The translations under genes and the position numbers were made by a program. Positions 33,811 through 43,490 of a stretch of 64,000 nt of DNA are shown here, in pieces. The notes under the pieces are model-generated. The model made no database searches, had not been told where the DNA came from, and saw nothing but the letters and a program-made list of their open reading frames with translations. The stretch is from Locusta migratoria. Its lineage: Eukaryota > Arthropoda > Insecta > Orthoptera > Acrididae. Within the stretch, counting starts at the first letter, position 1; each line of letters begins with the position of its first letter. The stretch is from contig CM048744.1 in NCBI GenBank assembly GCA_026315105.1, forward strand, positions 657,017,676 to 657,081,675. Reading direction: 5' to 3'.

Positions 33811-34844
33811 TAGATAATGTATGGGAAATAAATGATTTTGGTTCTTACAGAGACTTGTTTGTGTATCACTTTGGTCAAATGAAATTATAATTTAATAATT
33901 GTGTTACTAAAATATGACGCCAACAATAGTTGCATTCATGACAAATGGGCTACACTTTCAGTAGCTCCTCCCGCCATACCAATAGCATAACTCAGTAGCA
34001 TCATCATCCTGCTGCAACAATGGTAAAATAACGAGTCTGCACATATCTAACACTTGCACAGTGTTAAATCTGTTATATGTCCATGCTGTTGTGTGCGCCT
34101 GCCCTTTGCAAATGTGAGCGCGACTGGGCAACCGGTGGCGGTTGATCGTGCCGGGCTGTGCAGAGCTCGACGCTGGGCTCTAGGTTGCCGATGACCCTTA
34201 GCTCAACCTTCCGTAACGTCCCAGGAGTGATCACCAGGAACTAATAACTTAATTGTTTTTTATTATTGACGATCTTGCTCTTGAACAGGTATTTACCTAT
34301 TTAGCGGCTCTATTTTTCCTTCCGCAGTTCATTTACTAATTTTTTATTTTTTCGGCAGTGCGGTTACGTTATTCACCGCCACTGTACATGCTGCAATTCA
34401 GAGGCCCCTAGAGGCAACGGCCGTCACTGCTGCGTCAAATTCGATCGAGTGATATGCGTGACATAGCTGAACTTACACTGACGAAAGAGTAGAACGTTAG
34501 GAACCATCAGTTCGCAGCAAGCCCTGGAGTGAGAGATTATGCCTACTGCAACTATGAATACGGCTAAGTTCCTTTTGGTGACTACACGGCTTTCCCGCCC
34601 CTCAGCAGTGCCGCCTCTGCGACGTTCGCGAGTCCGCAGCCAGCGCGCCGCCGCCTGGGACTGCTTCAGCTACAGAACTTGGACACCGGCTGCTCTCCCG
34701 TGACCTCGCTAGTTAGCTCAACTCCACAAGGCTGCAGTTCCTTTTTCTCCAGGGTACAGCAGTTGCTGACAAGCTTTACGAGTCGTGACCAATGTGACCT
34801 TTGGGGCAACGTGCGTTAACCTTTCTCTGGCGTTCTCTCAGCGA
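33811..34844. other. no gene recognised; GC-rich patches
   Basis: 34090-34200 and 34590-34720 are GC-rich (for example GCGCGCCGCCGCCTGGG). They might be LTR or CpG-island material; no protein. Confidence 0.35.
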
Positions 34845-34855
34845 TGTAACGTACT

Positions 34856-35034
34856 CAAATGTTCAAATGTTTGTATGGCTTATGGGACTTAACTACGGGG
34901 TCATCAGTCCCTACACTTACAAACTACTTATGAATTAACTAACACTAACGACGGCACAAATATCCATGCCCGACCGTAGTGGCCGTGCAGACCGTGACTG
35001 GAGCGCCTCAATCCCCTCGGCCACCGCGGCCGGC
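34856..35034 (-). mobile_element. SINE-A lacking its B box, 11-bp target duplication
   Basis: Tail, body and head are present, but GCCCGACCGTAGTGG joins the linker straight to the head, so the T-arm/B box is deleted. TGTAACGTACT flanks it at 34845-34855 and 35035-35045, undamaged. Confidence 0.9.
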
Positions 35035-35045
35035 TGTAACGTACT

Positions 35046-36730
35046 ATCCCATTCATAATATGCTTTCTATATTAAATATATAAACATAACCGAAAACGTT
35101 TCTTTTATCTACCAATCGTTATCCGTTCCGTCGACACACTGCTCTAAGGTGGAGTTCAACTTAGCACGTATTGAATCACGTTGGAAGTCCCAACAGCGAT
35201 GGAATTTAAAAATCACAGTATTGTCATTTGATCGTGTTTTTGTTTTTTTAACCAGATTTCTATTTACAGATTTTTATTACAGATTGACCACATTTTGAAC
35301 ATATAATTCTCGACCGCTGTGATCTACGATAGAACCATTGTAGAATAAAAGTTGGGAATCTGTACGAAAACTGCCCCTGTCACAGCACAAACGAGTCATA
35401 ATGTCCTGCCCAAGAATCAAAATGGTCAGAACTAGCTCCTCAACGTATTTGGCAGCTTCAAAGCTCTTAGAAAATAAAACATAAACATAATTGCGCTTTT
35501 TTACTTATTAGTTTTACTACGTTGCGTCCTGCACCATACGTCTGAGAATTCCCATTTGAATCCCTTAAGGGGGTCTTGTCACGTCTTGTCGCGTCATGTT
35601 ATATAACATGTTATATTAGGCACATCTATTGCTCTGCCATATGGTAAGATGGATGTAAAATCAGAGCACATCAAATAGGCTATCATGGAAGGTAAAATGT
35701 AGAAAACTAGCAGAAAACGCGGCGTTGCACCAAAATTAATTTATTCCATTCCTTAAATCAACTAAGTTAGAATACAGACAGTGACGCCCTTATGCTGAAA
35801 GAGTGAAACATAAATAAAACGTCCGATGGTTTAGCCGTAACGTACAACGTCTTAAATGCAAATTATCCGTTCAAATTAAGTTTTCATATATATTATGATG
35901 AGTGTTTATTACTATTTATTCAAGAAAGTACATTGTTTGAAAGTACATACGTTGTAGTGACTGTCACTTCAATGCATTAACGCACAGTTTAACGGATAAA
36001 TAACATTCGAAAACTGACCAACATGGCGGACAGGCTTCAACTGATGTATGTGCTCGACATAGATACTGCCATCTCCCTTTATTCTAACCTCCTTGCCTGA
36101 AATAGTCTTTCCTGAATTCCCTTATCCCTCTGTCCAGCTTTCGCTCCACCTTGGTTTGTCCCCTCCCCACTATCGCATTCTAGATACTCTCATTTAGTGG
36201 CCAAACATACTTGGAATTTTTGTGAAGTCTTTTGTTCATAACAATGTTTATATTTGTATGAGGATTAAGGAAATAATTCTGTGATCTTCAAAAAGTAATG
36301 ATAATGCTTCCGAAATGTCACTTATTCTAATGATGTTGAGCTTACAAACGTTCAGGATTATCTCTCTTAAGGTGGTACCTTCTAAATGCAATATCGTAGT
36401 GGTAATTTTTATCTGGAATGAATCCCATAATAATCCTCCAGTGGCTTATGCTGGCATTAATTTTGTGTAGTCGAACGACTGCACCGAGGAGCGATTAGAG
36501 GCCCCATAATACATGTACGTTATTTGGGATGCATGCCTATGAGGCGGAACGCAATTAAAGCAGTGTATGATTCTATATTCCCTAAGTACAATGAGAAAAC
36601 AAAGTACAATACTTATACAATATAGCATGAGGGTTTTGGAGCAAATAACTTCTAAGTATCCAGAATATTTCAGATTATTTCACCTTTATGTACTAATATT
36701 CTGCCAATTTGAAATTTTCAGTCATAAATG
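35046..36730. other. AT-rich, no feature recognised
   Basis: A short palindrome (GTTATATAAC, ATGTTATAT) lies at about 35600. Otherwise nothing. Confidence 0.4.
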
Positions 36731-37065
36731 TTAGCCGCACGGAAGTGGCAATGCGCTGTAAGGCGCCTAGATGCAGAGTGCGTGTCTGCTCCACGTCGGA
36801 GGCTCGAGTCCTCCCTCGGTTATTTGTGGTTTATTTATTTATTTTCTTAGGCTGTAGGACCTAACTGCAGTCATCAGTCCCTAGACTTACAACCCACGTC
36901 CCCCAACATATGCTAAGGACAACACGTGCTCGAACCTCAGACGAGAAGCAACCACTCACCCCACAGCAAGCTTCCTTAGAACAATCGGCCACTCCCGCGA
37001 GGCAGGCATGTGTATGTGTGTAGTCCTTCACATGAGTTACAGTCACAGTCTAGGGACTGACAACT
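36731..37065. mobile_element. nested SINEs: plus-strand copy split by a minus-strand copy
   Basis: 36731-36822 is a plus-strand tRNA-like head (B box GGCTCGAGTCC). From about 36846 to 37003 a minus-strand copy runs body to head (CCTAACTGCAGTCATCAGTCC near 36859 to CAATCGGCCACTCC near 36983). From 37006 the plus-strand body resumes (GCATGTGTATGTGTGTAGTC, then TAGGGACTGACAACTGC). Both are diverged. Confidence 0.75.
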
Positions 37066-37266
37066 GCTGACAGCTAAAAATCATCCCACATTATGATTTC
37101 TCAAGACAGATAAAATCCTTTGACTATTCATATTTTCATACGAAGTTTTACAAACGCAAGGAGTTACAACTGATTTTTATTATTTACTTTTCAAAAATTA
37201 AAACAAAACATTTAAAAAAATCAGTAGTATGTATTTTTCATGTCTCATAGTATTGAGAACAATATA
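37066..37266. other. AT-rich, no feature
   Basis: Nothing recognised. Confidence 0.4.
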
Positions 37267-38631
37267 CACTCCTGGCCATCATTAAAATTGCGACGCCACG
37301 AAGATGACGTGCTACAGACGCGAAATTTAACCCGCAGGTGCGGTGATATGCAAAACGATTAGCTTTTCAGAGCATTCACACGAGGTTTGCGCCGGTGGCG
37401 ACACCTACAACGTGCTGACATGAAGAAAGTTTCCAACCGATATCTCATACACAAGCAGTAGCTGACCGACGTTGCCTGGTGAAACGTTGTTGTGATACCT
37501 CGTGTAAGGAGGAGAAATGCGTACCATCACGTTTCCGACTCTGATAATGGTCGAATTGTAGCATATCGCGATTGCGGTTTATTGTATCGCGAAATTGCTG
37601 ATCGCGTTGGTCGCGATCCAGTGACTATTAGTAGAATATGGAATCTGTGGGTTCAAAAGTGCAATACGGAACGCCGTGCTGGATCCCAACGGCCTCGTAT
37701 CACTAGCAGTCGAGATGACAGGCATCTTATCCGCATGGCTATAACGGATCGTGCAGCCACGTCTCGATCCCTGAGTCAACAGATAGGGACGTTTGCAAGA
37801 CAACAACAATCAGCACGAACAGTTTGACGACGTTTCCAGCAGCATGAACTATCAGCTCGGAGACCATGGCTGCATCACAGACAGGAGCGTCTGCGATGGT
37901 GTACGCAACGATGAACCTTGGTGCACGAATGGCAAAGCATAATTTTTTCGGTTGAATCCAGGTTCTATTTTCAGCATCATGATTGTCGCATCCGTGTTTG
38001 GTGACATTGTGGTGAACGCACATTGGAAGCGTGTATTCGTCATGGCCATACTTGAGTCTGACATGGCGTGATGGTATGAGGTGCTATTGGTCACACGTCT
38101 CGGTCACCACTTGTTCGCATCGACGCCTTTTTTGAACTGTGGCCGTTACATTTCAGATGTGTTACGACCCGTGGCTCTACCATTCATTTGATCCCTACGA
38201 AACCCTATATTTTAGCAGGATAATACACGACCGCATGTTGAGGGTCCTGTACGGGCCATTCTGAATACGGAAAATGTTCGACAGCTGCCCTGGCCAGCAC
38301 ATTCTCCAGATCTCTCACCAATTGAAAACGTTTGGTTAATGGTGGCCGAGCAACTGGCTCGACACAATACGCCAGTTACTACTCTTGTCGAACTGTGATA
38401 TCGTGTTGAAGCGGCTTGGGCATCTGTACCTGTACACACCATCCAAATTCTGTTTGACTCAAGGACCAGGCGTATCAGACCGTTATAACGCCCAGAGGTG
38501 GTTGTTCTGGGTACTGATTTCTCAGTGAAAATGTAATCAGATGTCACTTCTAGCATTATACATTCGTTCAATGAATACCTGTTCATTATCTGCATTTCTT
38601 CTTGGAGTAGCAATTTTAATGGCCAGTAGTG
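37267..38631 (+). mobile_element. Tc1-like transposon, full length 1,365 bp, decayed
   Basis: The ends are CACTCCTGGCCAT... and ...ATGGCCAGTAGTG, inverted repeats with TA outside each (37265-37266 and 38632-38633). The inner part of the repeat (AATTGC) also matches. The 5' third is shared with the fragment at 51866-52175. Confidence 0.95.
37492..38545 (+). pseudogene. Tc1 transposase, multiply broken
   Basis: The N-terminal 111 codons are open: a paired helix-turn-helix DNA-binding region (DNGRIVAYRDCGLLYREIA, VGRDPVTISRIWNLW, then QRPRITSSRDDR) that binds the terminal repeats. Beyond 37827 the catalytic domain survives only in shifting frames. FSVESRF stands where FSDESRF is usual (first Asp to Val, near 37950). 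QQDNTRPHV near 38215 keeps the second Asp, and HSPDLSPIENVW near 38300 keeps the third acidic region. Not functional. Confidence 0.9.
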
Positions 38632-38699
38632 TATATATTACGCTACGTCCGAGAGGACAGACGCCACATTTGATCCTGCAGTTATTATCTATTCATATC

Positions 38700-39029
38700 C
38701 ACGGAATATATGACATTAACTTCAAATGAGCCAAGTTGAAAAGGAGTACGCAGCCGGAATTCTTACCCAAGTCCTCTGCTATCTAGCCAGTTGCTCTTAC
38801 TCCTACACCACTGGGAACACCTGCACGGAATTTTTCAACTACACCTCGCGCCAAGGGAAGGCTAAAATTGTGAAATTTGTATCTCGCTGGAGGCGTGGTG
38901 ATCGCTGTGTCCCCAGTGGTGTGGGGGTCAGCGCAACTCCACAGAAAGCAAGAGATTCGATTTCTAATTCCAGCTGGATACATATTTTCAACTTTTCCCA
39001 TTCTCGGTTAATGTCATATATTGCGTGAA
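38700..39029. mobile_element. imperfect 330-bp palindrome built from a tRNA-SINE-like unit
   Basis: ATATATGACATTAAC at 38707 is mirrored at the right end (GTTAATGTCATATAT near 39010). Both arms then contain, in opposite orientation, AAGTTGAAAA, a GG(A/C)ATTC-like T-arm remnant, and CACACCACTGGG(G/A)ACAC. Both strands therefore yield similar peptides (QVEKEYAAGI on plus, KVENMYPAGI on minus). The centre is near 38865. The arms look like two inverted copies of a tRNA-derived repeat. Confidence 0.8.
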
Positions 39030-40555
39030 AGTATTTGTTGTAAGTAAATCAAGATCTCTGTGACTATTGTTTTTATTACAATATTTCAGATTTGCTATTT
39101 GTTACATTTTCACAAGTACTGCCATTTATAGAGATCTGTAGATCAATTCGAGAGGTATTTTGTGGAACTCCGGGATATATTTCTGCAACAAACATAGAAA
39201 TAGTGATGTGACCTATGTAGTGTTTTGTCTTGTGTTTTATTTATTTATTTAATAAGGCGTCTGACATAGACATAGCTGGAAAGTCGTAGTCCGCAGGTAA
39301 GGTAGACACTGAGTAACACATCGTTGTACTTGTGCTCAGAGGTTACGTTATGTAAAATGACTCTGGAATAACACAAATTAATTTGTATATTTTTTCGCAT
39401 GATTAATGGTTAAATACTTCATCACTATGTAAATAAATTAATTCTGAGAGTGGGATACCCCAACTCCTCCCTCTAATGGGCTCATCTAGATCCTGAGATA
39501 CCAAAATAATGACGATTTAAGTTGTTTATCAAATATTTAAACATTTTATATACCGTTTGTCCCTGACGTACTGTTCTAGTGTAATGCATAAGTGGCAATA
39601 CATATGTTTTAAATCCATAGTTGTAATTACGTACAATCATAGGTGCATATTGATTTTATGACCGAATTTTACTTTGAAATCTGTATTTTTTTATTTTTTT
39701 ATTTTTTTTTATTGCAAAGAATGTTTTGAAGTAGGATATATTTTTAATATGCGGTAGTATGTTGGTACTACAGTCTCGTCTAGCGCTAGAGCAGCTGCGA
39801 TTAAAATATATAGTTTTTACGGGAAAATAATTGTTGGTAGTAAGAGTAAACAGGACGACACATACCAGTACACTTTGGCGTCAGTAAGTGTCTTTGCTGC
39901 AGGCGTCACACGGCTGCTTAGTTGTAAGAAAGCGCTCTGACTGTCAACATGCCACATAATGCAGAACGTATTTTAAATATTTTACCTGTTTTTATGTTTG
40001 ACATACCATTTATACACGTTAAAAAGTTTTTGATTAAAGAACCATTATAATGTCGTGGGCCTTCACGAAAAATAGAGGACACAAGGTATGAGTTGTGTAT
40101 GTAACTTTATTGCATTACTTCTGTTTCGGTATTATTTTTCACATAACTGTAAGTGAATGTACCTCCCATTCTTTAGTGTGCATATGATGGTACCCTAAGT
40201 GTACCGGAACCGGTCGTCGAAAAATTAATTAATTGGATCTTGTCGTTTTAATACATTCATGATATGTAGTCTTGACTTGTATCATTTAAGACGAGATCGC
40301 CCAGCAAATGCCAAATCCGAAAGAAGATAAACCACTGATTTCCAAAAATGGATTATTTAAACTCTGTGAGACGTGTAAATTTTATGATCAGAACTGCTGC
40401 TTTTTCACAGCGTTTATGCCATTAACACTAATTCCAATAAACGATGTCCACACACTTTTCCAGTGATTTTAGGCAGCTTTTTTGGACGGTATTATCATAA
40501 TGTACGCACAGGGTGTGGACGAGGGAGGGGGTTAAATGTCTCCCCACTGTCCCTG
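39030..40555. other. AT-rich, no feature recognised
   Basis: A T-rich stretch (TTTTTTTATTTTTTT) lies near 39690. No gene. Confidence 0.4.
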
Positions 40556-40905
40556 TCTGCAGGTTGCAGACGTCAGGATCTCCTGAGGCAGTGACCTGCA
40601 GCTGCTCCCGTGGACAGCTCATTACAGCCGGTCGCGCTCGATGCTCGTCGCTCGCCGCTGCTGGAGCGCTCAGTGAGGAAGGCGCAGCACGGTAGGGAAG
40701 GCGGCCACACGGCCGACTGCTCGTTTCCGAAGCACTCTCGCCTGCGGAGGCGAATCGATGAGTGGGCGGCGCGGCGCGCCGGGAAGCGCCGGATATTCGC
40801 CGGCAGCAGCTCAGCTCAGCGCGGAAGCGGCGGCGGAGGCTGCGCAAGAGGCAACTGGCTGGCGTCACCGCCAGGAGAGCGGCCTGGTACCTGCAACACG
40901 CAACT
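40556..40905. other. GC-rich island
   Basis: CpG-dense with (GGC/GCC)-rich segments and GCGCGGCGCGCC at about 40770. Open frames on both strands (to 146 codons) are compositional. A CpG-island promoter is possible; no supporting exon recognised. Confidence 0.4.
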
Positions 40906-41320
40906 ATACTGCTGGTGGACCGAGTGCCCCGGTGACAACAATTCAGGGATCAGGCGACGTATGTAGGTTGTGAAGTAGCCCTCTGTCATCGACAGAATCA
41001 ACTAATACGGTTCGACATGTTACTGTCGGTTCTACGGAGTGGAGACAACATTACGGCAACCGAGATACTGCTAGTAACATAAAGCTGCTGCACAGGGGTT
41101 AGGGCTGACTTGTGTTTACTCCACCAAATGAATTACACAAGTAGTCGGACACTGCTCTGATGCAGCCGGCCAAACGCCTGCCAGCCGGCATACCTGACAA
41201 CAGTAATGTCAAGCGGAACTATAACGCAACTACAAAGGCGCTGCGAGACCGACCAGCGCCTGCCAGATACCAAAGCATGACCAGAACATACACAAGTAGT
41301 AACTTTAAAACAAACAGAAG
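40906..41320. other. no feature recognised
   Basis: Nothing identified. Confidence 0.35.
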
Positions 41321-41322
41321 TA

Positions 41323-41697
41323 TGTAGAAAGATACAAAAAAGCCAAGATCGCTGCTTATCAATTTTTATTTACGACGACCGGTTTCGCTGAATTGTGTCA
41401 GCATCATCTGGTCAAATAAAATATTTTACAAGGCCATAATCTTGTAATGTCAATCAGTTGTTATATAACAATTTACAGTGCATAGGTGCACTATATCATT
41501 ATAATTATATTTTATTATAATGACATAGTGCACCTATGCACTGTAAATTGTTATATAACAACTGATTGACATCACAAAATTATGGCCTTGTAAAATATTA
41601 TATTTGACCAGTTGATGCTGACATAGTTCAGCGAAACCGGTCGTCGTAAATAAAAATTGATAAGCAGCGATCTTGCTTTTTTTTATATCTTCCTACA
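41323..41697. mobile_element. foldback repeat FB-2, copy 2 (complete palindrome)
   Basis: Arms of about 170-185 bp are inverted copies, from GCTGCTTATCAATTTTTATT at the left to AATTGATAAGCAGCG at the right, meeting at TGCATAGGTGCACTAT...ATAGTGCACCTATGCA. About 33 AT-rich bases form the loop. Flanks (AACAAACAGAAGTATGT at 41309 and AACAAACTAAACGGAAGTATGT at 41728) are similar, perhaps a partly decayed duplication. Confidence 0.9.
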
Positions 41698-41725
41698 TCA
41701 TCATAATTGGATCGCCTCCTGGGAT

Positions 41726-42200
41726 GTAAACAAACTAAACGGAAGTATGTTTCTTACAGGTGGCTCTGTGACCGACTGAGTATCCTTCCGCCTGCCTCCG
41801 GATTGGCTCCAGGTATCTACTTAAGCCCGGCTCGCCAGCAGATGAGACAGTCTCGATGTGTTCGCTCTCGCCGCCTAGGACCGTCTCCACTACGCAAGAT
41901 AGCCGACTCCTATCGACTTCGCCAACGGCCTACCGGACGGAAGCGGCTGGAACGTTTACCTGGTGGATTGCCAGTGACGAACTGAAGTACGCTAGTGACT
42001 GTGCTTGTGATCTACCAGACGATAATCTGTGTTTGGTTTCGGGTATTTCTGTCTCTATAGAAAAATTTAGTTTCGCTTCACTGGTTAACGAACCCAGAGT
42101 GTACTTTCTATGATTTGAATAAATTGTGTGGTGAAAACGTGAACCGTTGTGGTCACTACAGATGCCGATAGTGTACCGAGCAGGTAGAGCAATGTAACAA
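41726..42200 (+). other. possible LTR-like segment, unconfirmed
   Basis: A GC-moderate stretch with TATCTACTTAAGCCCGGC near 41813 (promoter-like) and GAATAAATTG near 42117 (poly(A)-signal-like). Such an order is found in solo LTRs, but no TG...CA boundaries or duplication could be defined. Confidence 0.25.
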
Positions 42201-42344
42201 CGGGACTTCCAGAAGCTATGGCATGAAGAACCATAGGATAGTTGGAAGCGAAATAGAGACAGAGGGAGGTGGCTGCAGCTGTTAGAGCGTCCCAAAGAGT
42301 GATTTCCAGGACTTGGACGCGACTTTAGAGAACAGGAGCCGTTA

Positions 42345-43345
42345 AAAGAAGGCAAGGTCAAGGTCTTCGAAGTGTAATATCATCAAGAGTTGACCCTCCT
42401 TCGAGACAGAAGTGTGAATGAAACTCGGCTGCAACGAAAACTCCAGGCACCAACAGGTAACCAGTATGAACATAAACAGTCCGAAATTGTTCATACAATG
42501 AAGGCTTTCACGACAGGTGTCGTCATTACTTAAAGCTTCCGGACTGAGATGCCGTGGTACATACATAAAACTTTCCCCTGGCGAAACGTCAGGGGAAAGT
42601 CTTATGTATGGACCACGGCATCTCATCCCGGAAGCTTTAAGTAAGTTCGAAATTGTCTTCGGAAATGTGGCATCTACGCACGGTGGACTATGGTGTGTGT
42701 ACCGTTAAAACTACGACGCCATTTATCCCGCAGAAACTGGGCGAAGGAACAACAGGATTGCATTCGTAACGGATTGTGCCTGATTCTGTTCACAGATATA
42801 AGATTTTGCGGTCAGACGGATAACCGTCGTTGTCTCATCTACAAACAAAGCGGACCTCGCAACAATCCTAATTATGTGCCGGAAACATAACGTCTTGGTA
42901 ATGGGCAAATGTTGGAGGTAGGAGTCAATATTAGCGGCCGTACGGACCTCTATGTCGTTCAGACTGGCACTTTGACTGCTCAGAAGTACAGAGACGATAT
43001 CCTCACTTTGTGGTGCCCCACGCTGGTGCCATAGGACATGGGTTCCTTCTGGTGGACGATAACGCTCGTTCCCACAGAGCTCGCTGCTCAACGTGCTTGA
43101 ACTTGAGGGATCTGATAGAATGAAGTGCCCAGGTTGTTCATCGGACTTATACCCAATTGAGCTTGTCTGTGATGCAATTGCCAGACGCACTGCAGTCAGA
43201 CCAGCACCTCTCTCAAAGAGGAAGGATAATTCACTTATGGAGGAATGGCCAAATATCCCTCAAGAGCTGCCCATGCCATGCCGTCCGAGGTGATCACACA
43301 TCATATTGGCAACAAGAAGACTTTTTCACAATTATGGTAGCCCCA
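42345..43345 (+). pseudogene. Tc1-like transposase relic, split by a foldback
   Basis: Left of the insertion, 42355-42475 has GQGLRSVISSRVD-type helix-turn-helix remains. Right of it: MVCVPLKLRRHLSRRNWA, LILFTDIRFC (first Asp near 42790), CLIYKQSGPRNNPNYVPE, GVNISGRTDLYVV, YRDDI, then frame-shifted LLVDDNARSHRA (second Asp, near 43055), DLYPIELVCDAI near 43150 and a C-terminal tail ending near 43345. It belongs to a different Tc1 family from the element at 37.3 kb. Terminal repeats were not located. Confidence 0.85.
42491..42645. mobile_element. foldback insertion with 52-bp stem inside the Tc1 relic
   Basis: 42528-42580 and 42590-42642 are inverted arms (ACTTAAAGCTTCCGGACT...CCCCTG, a loop of nine bases, CAGGGGAAAG...AAGCTTTAAGT) with few mismatches. 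TCCGAAATTGT at 42480-42490 and TTCGAAATTGT at 42646-42656 look like an 11-bp target duplication with one change. Confidence 0.85.
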
Positions 43346-43366
43346 TGATGCCTCAGAGTAGACGTA

Positions 43367-43490
43367 CTGTCGCGGTGGACTGGCCAAACACTGAAATGCG
43401 GGCGGTTGCTCGCCGTCGGAGGTTAGAGTCCTACCTCGCGCATATGTTTGTGTGTGTTTGTGTGTGTGTGTGTGAGAGAGAGAGAGAGGT
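43367..43490 (+). mobile_element. SINE-B head fragment ending in GT/GA microsatellite
   Basis: TGTCGCGGTGGACTGGCC to GGTTAGAGTCC resembles the B-type head with a shortened anticodon region, then CGCATATG and (GT)n(GA)n at 43447-43489. The body and tail are gone. Confidence 0.7.

Noticed and set aside
40428..40868. 146-codon minus-strand frame
   Set aside because: Same compositional effect in a GC-rich island, and overlapping plus frames are equally long.
41726..42200. Complete LTR retrotransposon
   Set aside because: No paired LTR, no TG...CA boundaries and no gag/pol nearby; kept only as a weak LTR-like note.
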